Shown here: piece after piece, positions 25,885 to 35,265 of the stretch
Numbering within the stretch: position 1 is the stretch's first letter
How the letters are laid out: each line of letters begins with the position of its first letter
Origin: Roseococcus sp. SDR
GTDB lineage: Bacteria > Pseudomonadota > Alphaproteobacteria > Acetobacterales > Acetobacteraceae
Assembly: GCF_019083995.1 (NCBI RefSeq)
Contig: NZ_JAHRCU010000031.1
Span: 1 to 35,265, forward strand
DNA: 35,265 nt
Direction: 5' to 3'
Made by a program: the position numbers and the translations under genes
The notes under the pieces: model-generated
The model's input: only the letters and a program-made list of their open reading frames with translations
Told to the model about the DNA's origin: nothing
The model's database searches: none

Positions 25885-27545
25885 AGCATGGCGTGCTGAT
25901 CGACTTCCTCGGGCGTCGCCGCCCAGCCGCGCGTGACCAGGAAGCGCGCGAATCCGGGTGAGGCGGTGATCACGCAGAAGGGGATGGCCAGCAGCAGCCC
26001 GCCCGCCCAGGGCAGCGCGAACCAGATGGCCCAGGGTGCGGTCAGCGCGAGGAAGAGGAAGGTCAGCACGCCCATCATCGTGTGGAAGCCGAGCAGCCGC
26101 GCCGCATCGCCCCAGCCCACATCGCGCGCCGTGCGGTTCTGCGCGGCCCAGCCCATGCGGGCGCCGAAGGGCAGCGCGGCCAGGAAGCGCGCCTTGTTCA
26201 CGCAGGAGATGGGCGAGAGGATGGTGGTGAACAGGATCTCCGCCAGCGCGCCTGCCGCGAAGGTCGCGCGGCCGCCATAGCGCGCCGCCTCGCGCCCCTG
26301 GAGCAGCACCTGGGCATAGCCCATCAGCTTCGGCGCGTGCTGCGTCACCCAGAAGAGCGCCATGAGCCCGGTCAGATGCCAGGCGCTGACCTCATCGAAG
26401 CGGCCCAGGGCGGCAAGGATCGCGGCCAGCGTGAAGGCCAGCACCCAGAGCGGCGCGCAGAGGAAGAGCAGGATCGCCTGGATCAACTGGAAGCGCGCCA
26501 TGGCGGAAAGTCCCGGGCGGCGCAGCAGCGGCAGGTATTGCATGTTGCCCGCGGCCCAGCGCAGGTCGCGGGCCATGAATTCCGGCAGGGCGGGCGGGTT
26601 GCCCTCCATGCTCCCGCGCTCCTCCGGCAGGCACCAGACCTCCCAGCCCGCGCCATGCAGGCGGATCGCCTCGACCTGGTCATGGCTGAGAATGGTGGAG
26701 CCGTCGGGCAGGGTGTCGAGCTTGCCGTGGGCGCGGAAGGGGGCGATGCGGATCAGCGCGTTGTGGCCCCAATAGGGCCCCTTCGGCCCCTGCCACCAGC
26801 CCTGGCCGGTGGCCCAGGCGCGCATGCCGGCGCGCATGCCGAACTGGAAGAGGCGCGGGAAGGGCGCGGCGACCGGGCGGCCGACGATGAGTTGCTGCAG
26901 GATGGCGATGCGGGGTGCCGCATCCAGGGCGAGCGCCAGCTTCATCACGGCCGCCGGCGTCATCTCCGAGTCGGCGTCGAGACAGAGCAGGTAGTCATAG
27001 GCCGCGCCCTCATTCTCCAGGAACTCCATCACGTTGCCGGCCTTGAAGCCGGTATTGGCGGCGCGGCGGCGCAGATGGATGCGCCCCGCATCCTGCGGGC
27101 GCCAGCCGGCGAGGGCGGCATCCTCGGCCGATCGGAAGGCGGGGTCCTGCGTGTCGGAGAGGAACCAGAGGTCGAAATGGCTGGCCGGCAGCCCGTCCAG
27201 CAGGGGGGCGAGCGCGGCCAGGATGGGCGCCATCTCCTCGTTGCGGAGGCAGAGCGCGATGGCGGTGCGGCCTTGCGGCGTGGGGCGCGTGAGGTCGAGG
27301 CCGCGGAGCGCGGGCACCACATGGGCCGGCGGGTCGCGGCTGAAGAGGAGGATGGCGCCGCCCAGCAGCGCATTCACGGTCGAAAGCGCGATCCAGGGCG
27401 TGAGCAGGGCGAGGCAGGCGAGGAACAGGGCCTCGGGAAGAAGAAGGGCCTCCACCAAGGGGGGGGTGGGGAAGGTGGAGGCCGTGAGCAAGGCGCCGGC
27501 AATCAGGGCGCCGAGCCCGAGTGTGGCAATCGGTCGGATGCGCAT
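25869..27545 (-). CDS. mdoH: Glucans biosynthesis glucosyltransferase MdoH/OpgH-like
   Basis: 558 residues. An inner-membrane family 2 glycosyltransferase for osmoregulated periplasmic glucan backbones. Transmembrane segments are near 10-80 and several after about 350. The catalytic cytosolic part has TAIALCLRNEEMAPILAALAPLLDGL, LSDTQDPAF, LLCLDADSEMTPAAVMKL, ILSHDQVEAIRLHGAGWEVWC and RDLRWAAGNMQYLPLL (the Q/R-x-x-R-W-like site), all typical of OpgH. It is shorter than the 700-850 residue enzymes of gammaproteobacteria, lacking long N- and C-terminal extensions. ATG 27545 is chosen; ATG 27578 is also in frame. The usual partner opgG is not adjacent, so product and partner remain to be shown. 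Confidence 0.88.
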   Translation of the reverse strand: MRIRPIATLGLGALIAGALLTASTFPTPPLVEALLLPEALFLACLALLTPWIALSTVNALLGGAILLFSRDPPAHVVPALRGLDLTRPTPQGRTAIALCLRNEEMAPILAALAPLLDGLPASHFDLWFLSDTQDPAFRSAEDAALAGWRPQDAGRIHLRRRAANTGFKAGNVMEFLENEGAAYDYLLCLDADSEMTPAAVMKLALALDAAPRIAILQQLIVGRPVAAPFPRLFQFGMRAGMRAWATGQGWWQGPKGPYWGHNALIRIAPFRAHGKLDTLPDGSTILSHDQVEAIRLHGAGWEVWCLPEERGSMEGNPPALPEFMARDLRWAAGNMQYLPLLRRPGLSAMARFQLIQAILLFLCAPLWVLAFTLAAILAALGRFDEVSAWHLTGLMALFWVTQHAPKLMGYAQVLLQGREAARYGGRATFAAGALAEILFTTILSPISCVNKARFLAALPFGARMGWAAQNRTARDVGWGDAARLLGFHTMMGVLTFLFLALTAPWAIWFALPWAGGLLLAIPFCVITASPGFARFLVTRGWAATPEEVDQHAMLQRSA

Positions 27546-27677
27546 GCCGGGACGCTTAGCGGATAATCCGCGCCACATCACGGCAGGTTTCAGCCTGGAA
27601 TTCGGCCGCTGCTGCCCGCACCCCCGGAAAGGAGGCTGGGCGGTGTGCCCCCGGGCCTGGCTTGGCCCGGCGACGGG

Positions 27678-27726
27678 ATAAAAGAGGCCTCCGCCGCGGG
27701 AAAAGGGGGGGTGTGCGGCGGAGGCC
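27678..27726 (-). terminator. Likely terminator of the 42-residue membrane protein gene
   Basis: GGCCTCCGCCGC (27686-27697) and GCGGCGGAGGCC (27715-27726) form a perfect 12-base stem with a 17-base loop. Read on the minus strand the stem is followed by TCTTTTAT (27685-27678). This points to the small gene at 27885-28013. The 339-base gap 27546-27884 otherwise holds a CCGGGCC/GGCCCGG hairpin (27651-27670), the palindrome at 27849-27864, and no credible gene. Confidence 0.7.
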
Positions 27727-27848
27727 AGGATCAAGGAACCCTGGGTGGGGCGCCTGATCCGAAAGCGGGTCGGTCGGGCGAGGCGGTCATGCGGCGTCGC
27801 GGGAGGAGGGGCCGCGGCGTCGCAGGACCGTGTGGCCGGCTCGCCCTG

Positions 27849-27864
27849 GACGGAGGCCTCCGTC
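27849..27864. repeat. 16-base perfect palindrome GACGGAGGCCTCCGTC
   Basis: Self-complementary without spacer, and extended by TCGCC/GGCGA on either side with small bulges (27841-27870). It lies 20 bases after the stop of the small membrane protein gene. It could be a processing hairpin or a protein site. Nothing shows which. Confidence 0.6.
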
Positions 27865-27884
27865 AGGCGAGGTGGCGAGACGGA

Positions 27885-28013
27885 TCAGGCGGAGATGATC
27901 TTCCAGGCGACGTGGCCCAGGACGCCGACCAGGGCGGCGGAGGCGGCGAGGAGGGAGAAGCGCAGCGCCAACAGAACGACCTCACCGCGATTAATCTCAG
28001 TACGGTCAGACAT
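27885..28013 (-). CDS. 42-residue single-pass membrane protein
   Basis: ATG 28013 to TGA 27885 encodes 42 residues: a short polar start (MSDRTEINRGE), one hydrophobic helix (VVLLALRFSLLAASAALVGVLGHVAW) and a basic end KIISA. The start is strongly supported by AAGGA eight bases upstream and an AT-rich leader with TATAAG at 28057-28052. The end is supported by a hairpin with a T-run about 160 bases beyond the stop. I do not recognise the family. A regulator or assembly partner of a membrane complex is one possibility. The gene is divergent from the cupin gene and shares its upstream region. Confidence 0.72.
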   Translation of the reverse strand: MSDRTEINRGEVVLLALRFSLLAASAALVGVLGHVAWKIISA

Positions 28014-28134
28014 TCTCAATTTCCTTACATTTGGAGGTTGCACCTGCCATTCTTATACACGACCCATTCACGAATGAAACCAGAAATTGTGGTTGATGTG
28101 CATTTTGTTTATTTAAAAGATTAGTTTACGGTTT
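28014..28134. promoter_or_regulatory. AT-rich divergent promoter island
   Basis: This stretch is far richer in A and T than anything else in the window, with runs such as TTTTGTTTATTTAAAAGATTAG near 28103-28124 and GTTTTTGAGACGTTTTT just after. On the minus strand TATAAG (28057-28052) is a fair -10 for the small gene. An inverted repeat CATTC-AC-GAATG lies at 28065-28076. A plus-strand promoter for the cupin gene is probably near 28100-28150, but no clear pair of boxes can be named. Confidence 0.55.
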
Positions 28135-28200
28135 TTGAGACGTTTTTACTCCGGCGCGACTCACGCTTATGCTCCCGCAGCCACCCCGCGGATCCGAAAC

Positions 28201-29250
28201 ATGTACGCTCAGCGCGATCAGGCAGATGCAGCCCTGCACCAACTTTATGCGGAGATGGCGCCCGCCCATCTCCATCCTCTCTGGGAGGTGCTGCACGGCC
28301 TCGTAACCCCCACGCCGCGTTCCGCCGCGACGCCGGTCCTGTGGCGCTATGCCGAGGCGCGCGATTTCCTCATGCGTGCGGGCGCCTTGATCAGCGCGGA
28401 GCAGGCCGAGCGACGTGTGCTGATCATGGAGAACCCGAGCCTGCCTGGCTCCTCCTGCGCCACGCCCGCGCTTTATGCCGGCCTGCAGCTCATCCTGCCG
28501 GGTGAAGTCGCGCCCTGTCACCGCCACACCCAATGCGCGCTGCGCTTCGTGATGGAGGGCGACGGCGCCTTCACCGCGCTGGATGGCGAGAAGGCGGTGA
28601 TGCGGCCCTTCGACCTCGTGCTCACGCCCAATTGGCAATGGCATGATCACGGCAATACGAGCGACGCGCCGATGATCTGGCTGGATGGCCTCGATATCCC
28701 GATGGTGCGCTTCTTCGAGACGAGCTTCGCCGAGCGCCTGCCGGAATCGGCGCATGCCGAGACGGCGCCGGCGGGCGACACGCTGGCGCGCTATGGCCGC
28801 AATCTGCGGCCCTTCGCAGGCACGCCGGCCGCGCGGCGGCCCGCGCAGCTGCCGCTGTTCCACTACCCCCATGCGGAATGGCAAGCGGCGTTGCGGGCCA
28901 TCGCCACCCATGACGCGCCCGATCCCCACCTGGCCCACGCGCTGGAATTCACCAATCCGGCCGATGGCGGGCCGATCATGCCCACCATCGCGGCGCATGT
29001 TCGACTGCTGCCGCAGGGCTTCACCACGCGGGCGCGCCAGGCGACGGATGGCACCATCTTCGTCGTCGTCTCGGGGCGTGGCACGGCGCGCATCGGTGGG
29101 CAGGATTTCGCATTGATGGAGCGGGATTGCTTCGTCGTGCCCTCCTGGCAGCCGCTGGAGCTGGAGGCGGCGAGCGAGCTGGTGCTCTTCGGCTATTCCG
29201 ACCGCGCGGCGCAGGAGAAACTTGGGCTTTGGCGCGAAGCCAGGGCATAA
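28201..29250 (+). CDS. Gentisate 1,2-dioxygenase-like bicupin
   Basis: 349 residues with two cupin domains. The N-terminal cupin has LQLILPGEVAPCHRHTQCALRFVMEGDGAFTALDGEK, with a His-x-His pair that would bind Fe(II). NWQWHDHGN follows and supplies the third ligand region. The C-terminal cupin (AHVRLLPQGFTTRARQATDGTIFVVVSGRGTARIGG) lacks clear metal histidines, as usual. Gentisate dioxygenase cleaves the ring of gentisate to maleylpyruvate. Related 1-hydroxy-2-naphthoate and salicylate dioxygenases share this layout. ATG 28201 starts MYAQRDQADAAL. Upstream in-frame codons lack similarity. No hydrolase or isomerase of the pathway is nearby, so the substrate is uncertain. Confidence 0.85.
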   Translation: MYAQRDQADAALHQLYAEMAPAHLHPLWEVLHGLVTPTPRSAATPVLWRYAEARDFLMRAGALISAEQAERRVLIMENPSLPGSSCATPALYAGLQLILPGEVAPCHRHTQCALRFVMEGDGAFTALDGEKAVMRPFDLVLTPNWQWHDHGNTSDAPMIWLDGLDIPMVRFFETSFAERLPESAHAETAPAGDTLARYGRNLRPFAGTPAARRPAQLPLFHYPHAEWQAALRAIATHDAPDPHLAHALEFTNPADGGPIMPTIAAHVRLLPQGFTTRARQATDGTIFVVVSGRGTARIGGQDFALMERDCFVVPSWQPLELEAASELVLFGYSDRAAQEKLGLWREARA

Positions 29251-29302
29251 GGGCGGCCTGTTTCCAGAGGAACGTCGCGCGGCCGTTGGGCCGCCTTTCG
29301 CC

Positions 29303-30436
29303 ATGCTTCGTCTCACGCGCCTCCGCCTCACGCGCTACCGCTCCTACGCCGCGGCGGAGCTGCGCTTCGACGCGCCCATGCTGGTCTTCACCGGTCCCAA
29401 TGGCGCGGGGAAGACGAACCTGCTGGAAGCGATCAGCCTGCTCGGTCCTGGGCGCGGCCTGCGCGGGGCGCGGATCGGCGAGGTGGGGATGCAGGGCGGC
29501 GGAAGCTGGAGCGTCTCGGGCCATTTCGACGATGGGCTGGGCGGCTTCGAGATCGGCACCGGCAGCCTGGAGGAGGGCAGCGCCGAGCGCCGCGCCTTCC
29601 GGCTGGATGGCGAGAAGATCCGCGCCCAGGCGGAACTGGCCGAGCGCGTCGCCGCCGTCTGGATCACGCCGCAGATGGATCGCCTCTTCCAGGAGAGTGC
29701 CGGCGGGCGCCGGCGCTTCCTGGACCGTCTGGCGATGGCGCTGGAGCCGCATCTGGCGCGGGAAGCGACCGCCTATGAGGCCGCGATGGCCGGCCGCAAC
29801 CGGCTGCTGCAGAAGGGCCGCGCGGAGCCCGCCTGGCTGGCCGCGCTGGAGGATGCGATGGCGCGGCACGGCATCGCCATCGCGGCCTCCCGCAGGGCGC
29901 TGGTGGCGCGGCTGAACGAGGCCCAGGGCGCCGTGGCGGAGAGCGCCTTCCCGGCCGCGATCCTGGCGCTGCAATGCCCGGCGGCGGCGCTGCTGGAGGA
30001 GATGCCGGCGCTGGCCGCCGAGGAGGCGCTGCGCGCGGCCTGGGCTTCTTCCCGCGCGCGGGATGCGGCGGCGGGGGCCACGCTGAGCGGGCCGCACCGG
30101 GCGGACCTGCTCTTCACCCATGCGGCCAAGGCCATGCCGGCCGGGCTCTGCTCGACGGGCGAGCAGAAGGCGCTGCTGATCTCGACCGTGCTGGCCCATG
30201 CCGGGCTGATCGCGGCCGCGCGCGGCTTCGCGCCGCTCCTGCTGCTGGACGAGGTGGCCGCCCACCTGGACGAGGCGCGGCGCGGGGCGCTGTTCGCGGC
30301 ACTCGCCGCGCTGCCCGCGCAATGCTTTCTGACGGGCACGGATAGGGAGGTGTTCGGCCCCCTTGCCGGGCGCGCCGGCCATTGGCGAATCGCCCCGGGG
30401 GAGGCCCATCCCGCGCCCCTGTCCCTGCCCGCATAA
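29303..30436 (+). CDS. recF: DNA replication and repair protein RecF
   Basis: A 377-residue SMC-like ATPase that helps load RecA at gaps with RecO and RecR. MLRLTRLRLTRYRSYAAAELRF is the typical start, followed by Walker A GPNGAGKTN (31-39), ITPQMDRLFQESAGGRRRFLDRLA, the signature-like TLSGPHRADLLF, LCSTGEQKALLISTVLAHA, and Walker B LLLLDEVAAHLDEARR. It begins 52 bases after the cupin stop and ends 45 bases before gyrB, probably as one transcript with it. dnaN, the common upstream neighbour, is not here. Confidence 0.96.
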   Translation: MLRLTRLRLTRYRSYAAAELRFDAPMLVFTGPNGAGKTNLLEAISLLGPGRGLRGARIGEVGMQGGGSWSVSGHFDDGLGGFEIGTGSLEEGSAERRAFRLDGEKIRAQAELAERVAAVWITPQMDRLFQESAGGRRRFLDRLAMALEPHLAREATAYEAAMAGRNRLLQKGRAEPAWLAALEDAMARHGIAIAASRRALVARLNEAQGAVAESAFPAAILALQCPAAALLEEMPALAAEEALRAAWASSRARDAAAGATLSGPHRADLLFTHAAKAMPAGLCSTGEQKALLISTVLAHAGLIAAARGFAPLLLLDEVAAHLDEARRGALFAALAALPAQCFLTGTDREVFGPLAGRAGHWRIAPGEAHPAPLSLPA

Positions 30437-30454
30437 ATCGGGCATAAACCGTAG

Positions 30455-32927
<2,473 letters not shown>

Positions 32928-32929
<2 letters not shown>

Positions 32930-32944
32930 TCGGCACCACCGATC
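32928..32944 (+). terminator. Small hairpin at the gyrB stop
   Basis: GATCGG (32928-32933) and CCGATC (32939-32944) form a six-pair stem around CACCA, starting within the gyrB stop codon. TTCCGGATTGGTTTT follows, so the T-run is displaced. It is a modest terminator candidate. The rest of the 110-base gap has no gene. Confidence 0.35.
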
Positions 32945-33039
32945 TTCCGGATTGGTTTTGTGGTATTTCGCCTATCAAGGGCCAGTGGCATGGTGTCTCT
33001 CGTGGGGGATGATCTCCACGGGAGACAGGAGAGCCGGCC

Positions 33040-33453
33040 ATGACCCGCTTCGCCAAGACCACCGCCCTCGCCGCCGCCGCTGCCGCGGTGATGAGCTTCG
33101 CCCAGCCCGCCGCGGCCCAGGGCCTGCCGACCTATTGCAACAACACGCTCTACACCAACTCGCTCTACGCCAATGTGCTCTCGGATGGGCGCACGGCGCA
33201 GGTGCAGTACCACGGCCAGTTCCAGAACCGCAGCAACCGCCCGATGACGGCCAATATGCTGGCCGTGAGCGAGATCGTGATCAACAACAACCGCTTCCCC
33301 GTGGTGCGTCACATCGCCACCTTCGACCTCAACAGCTATGAGCAGAAGGACGTTCAGTTCCTGACGATCCGCGTGAACAACCCGGCCGGCACCGGGGCGC
33401 CGAGCGCGGTGGATGTGGGCCGCGCGATCCGCTTCACCTGCACCGCACGCTGA
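33040..33453 (+). CDS. Secreted protein of unknown function
   Basis: 137 residues. The signal peptide is MTRFAKTTALAAAAAAVMSFAQPAAAQ, with a likely cut after AAA near residue 26. The mature part is about 110 residues and strand-rich (TAQVQYHGQFQNRSNRPMTANMLAVS, then FPVVRHIATFDLNSYEQKDVQFLTIRV). Two cysteines at 33 and 134 could close a disulfide linking both ends. AGGAGA lies just upstream of ATG 33040. I do not recognise the family. It is probably periplasmic or surface exposed. It is followed by a strong hairpin and the convergent sbcC. Confidence 0.82.
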   Translation: MTRFAKTTALAAAAAAVMSFAQPAAAQGLPTYCNNTLYTNSLYANVLSDGRTAQVQYHGQFQNRSNRPMTANMLAVSEIVINNNRFPVVRHIATFDLNSYEQKDVQFLTIRVNNPAGTGAPSAVDVGRAIRFTCTAR

Positions 33454-33477
33454 GCCCATGCGCTGGGGCACCGGATG

Positions 33478-33500
33478 GGGCGGCCGCGTCACGGCCGCCC
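33478..33500. terminator. Bidirectional hairpin between secreted protein gene and sbcC
   Basis: GGGCGGCCG (33478-33486) and CGGCCGCCC (33492-33500) are perfect nine-base arms around CGTCA. The place between two converging stops (33453 and 33519) suits a shared terminator. No T-run is present. Confidence 0.6.
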
Positions 33501-33518
33501 GATCCTCACGCGCGCGGT

Positions 33519-35265
33519 TCAACCCACAACGAAGCGCGCGCTGCTGCCCCGGAGGCCGGGCGTCACTTCCAGCCGCGCAGGGATGCGCGTCTTCAGCTCC
33601 GCGACATGGCTGATGATGCCGACGAGGCGTGAGCCGCCCTGCAGGCCGGCCAGCACCTCCATCGCCTTGTCCAGCGCCTCCTCGTCCAGGCTGCCGAAGC
33701 CTTCGTCGATCAGCAGCGTGTCCACCGGGCGCGCGCCGGCATGGGCCTGCACCGTCTCGGCGAGGCCGAGGGCGAGGGCCAGCGCGGCGCAGAAGCCCTC
33801 GCCGCCCGAGAGCGTGCCGGCGGGGCGGGACTGGCCGGTGTGTTCGTCGAAGACCTCGATGTCGAGGCCGACGGCGGCATTGGCGCGGGAGGGATCTTCG
33901 CGCCGAGCGAGGTGATAGCGGCCGGCCATCATGCGGTGCAGATGGGCGTTGGCGGCGCCCAGCGCCTCGTCCAGCAGGCTGGCCAGGACGAAGCCCTCGA
34001 AATCCAGGCGCCGCGCGTTCTGGCCCTTGGTCTGCCGGGCGAGATTGTCGAGCAGCGCGTGGCGCTCGCGCGCTGTGGCGAAGCTGGCATCGGCCTCCTG
34101 GATGCGCTGGAGGAGGCCGGCCGATTGCGCCGCGCGTTCGCGCGCTTCGCCTTCGAGCCCGGTGGCCATGCGTGCGGCCTGCTGCGCATTGCCTGCCGCG
34201 GTTTCCAGCGTGGTGAGATCCGGCGCCGCCAGCCCCTCGATGTCGCGCGCGCTGCGCGTGGCCGCAGCGCGGGCGAGTTCGAGGCGGAGGCGGAAATCCT
34301 CGATCCGCGCGGCCAGCGCCTCCATCGCGTCGGGCGCGAGGCGCGCCTCGGCATAGGCGTGGAGCGTGGAGAAGCCTGCCGCCTCGCAGGCGGCGAGCAT
34401 GCGCGCCTTGCCCGTCTCCAGCGCGGTCTGGGCGGCTTCGGCGCTGGCGGCGGCCGCCAGCGCGGCGGCCTGGGCGGCGTGCAGCGCGGCGCCGGCGGCG
34501 GCGTCCTCCTTGCGGTCGCGGTCCAGGGCGGTGGCGAGCGCGTTGAGCCTGGCCTGCGCGGTGGCGGCCTGGGTGGCGAGCGCCTTCTCGTCCCGCGCCT
34601 CGGGCGGGAGGGCTTCCAGCCGTGTCGCATGGGCGGCCAGGGCGGTGGTCGCGGCCTCCTGCGCCGTTGCGCGCGCGACCTCCTGCATGTTGAGCCTGCC
34701 CTCCGCGTCGCGGCGCGCCTCCTCCGCCTGCGCGAGGGCGGTGTCGAGCGCGGTCAGGCGCCGCGCCGCGGCCTCGGCGGCCTGGAAGGCGGCCTGCGTG
34801 GCGGCGAGGGCGCCTTCGGGCAGAGGATCGGTCAGGCGGCGGGCGAGGTCGTCCCGGCGGGCGGTCGCGGCCCGCACTTCGCCCTGGGCGCGGGCGAGCC
34901 TGGTGCTGGCGTCAAGATGGGCCCGGCGTGCCGCCTCCTCGTGCCGTGCCGCCGCGGCGCGATCCTCGCCCTGCCCTGCGGCGGGTGTCGCGGGGTGCGG
35001 GTGGTGCGTGCCGCCGCAGACGGCGCAGGGCTCGCCTTCCCGCAGGTGCAGCGCGAGTTCGGCGGCGGCGGCGGCCCAGGCGGCTTCGTCGGCGGCGGCG
35101 CGGCCGGCCTCGGCCTCATCCAGCGCGGCGCGGGCCCGCGCGGCCTCCGCCTCCGCTTGCGCGAGCGCGGCCTGCGCCGCGATGCAGGCTGCCTCCGCCT
35201 CCCGCAGCGCCGTCGCGTCCCTCGCCTGTTGCGCGGCCTGGGTCATGGCGGCGCGGCGCGGCTCG
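33519..35265 (-). CDS. sbcC: Exonuclease subunit SbcC, C-terminal part
   Basis: About 580 residues are visible. The frame stays open to the right edge of the window, so the N-terminal Walker A half is missing. A very Ala/Glu-rich coiled coil surrounds a zinc hook, GEPCAVCGGTHHPHP (Cys-x-x-Cys), which joins two SbcC coils. The C-terminal ATPase half has AGTLSGGEGFCAALALALGLAE (ABC signature) and the Walker B segment DTLLIDEGFGSLDEEALDKAM, then GIISHVAELKTRIPARLEV. SbcC with SbcD trims hairpins and DNA ends. That is notable in a genome so rich in palindromes. sbcD would normally be upstream, beyond the window. Confidence 0.93.
   Translation of the reverse strand, partial: EPRRAAMTQAAQQARDATALREAEAACIAAQAALAQAEAEAARARAALDEAEAGRAAADEAAWAAAAAELALHLREGEPCAVCGGTHHPHPATPAAGQGEDRAAAARHEEAARRAHLDASTRLARAQGEVRAATARRDDLARRLTDPLPEGALAATQAAFQAAEAAARRLTALDTALAQAEEARRDAEGRLNMQEVARATAQEAATTALAAHATRLEALPPEARDEKALATQAATAQARLNALATALDRDRKEDAAAGAALHAAQAAALAAAASAEAAQTALETGKARMLAACEAAGFSTLHAYAEARLAPDAMEALAARIEDFRLRLELARAAATRSARDIEGLAAPDLTTLETAAGNAQQAARMATGLEGEARERAAQSAGLLQRIQEADASFATARERHALLDNLARQTKGQNARRLDFEGFVLASLLDEALGAANAHLHRMMAGRYHLARREDPSRANAAVGLDIEVFDEHTGQSRPAGTLSGGEGFCAALALALGLAETVQAHAGARPVDTLLIDEGFGSLDEEALDKAMEVLAGLQGGSRLVGIISHVAELKTRIPARLEVTPGLRGSSARFVVG

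Overview
The window looks like chromosomal DNA of a high-GC alphaproteobacterium. The best guess is an Acetobacteraceae (Roseomonas-like) member. The evidence is the very high GC, several GTG/TTG starts, orphan Bug-type solute receptors, a CobS/CobT cobaltochelatase pair, an rpe/heparinase/purH neighbourhood, a metZ leader resembling the alphaproteobacterial SAM-II riboswitch, and GC-rich palindromes in many gene gaps. This is inferred from gene content and style, not from a marker gene search.

Layout. 1-260: the 3' tail of an IS5-like transposase, then two CTAGAGCA-bounded palindromes. 288-1268: a Bug receptor. 1301-5645 (minus): a four-gene unit with a nucleoside transporter, class III aminotransferase, SAM methyltransferase and SDR. 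5751-7043 (minus): rmuC. 7286-12287 (minus): rpe, heparinase-like gene, glycosyltransferase, purH. 12372-13016 (minus): folE. 13147-15401 (minus): metZ, LysE-type exporter, apaG, behind a probable SAM-II riboswitch and promoter. 15672-17400 (plus, divergent): an Hpt protein and a sigma-54-dependent response regulator. 17522-19639 (minus): fabD, GNAT acetyltransferase, fabG in overlapping frames. 19948-21269 (minus): bolA and a second Bug receptor. 21344-25884 (plus): DnaJ-domain protein, cobS, cobT, phytase-like secreted protein. 25869-27545 (minus): an opgH-like glucosyltransferase. 27885-28013 (minus): a 42-residue membrane protein gene. 28201-33453 (plus): gentisate-dioxygenase-like cupin, recF, gyrB, small secreted protein. 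33519 to the end (minus): sbcC, cut by the window edge.

Most genes are housekeeping: purine and folate synthesis, fatty-acid initiation and reduction, methionine synthesis, cobalamin metal insertion, and DNA topology and repair. The unusual points are mainly in the arrangement. These are the riboswitch-led metZ-exporter-apaG unit facing a LuxU/LuxO-like phosphorelay pair, an acetyltransferase between fabD and fabG, a transporter-aminotransferase-methyltransferase-SDR unit with two TTG starts, a terminator whose 5' arm lies inside a coding region, and a small membrane protein gene behind an AT-rich island. No rRNA, tRNA or CRISPR array was recognised, and no completely novel system can be claimed from sequence alone.
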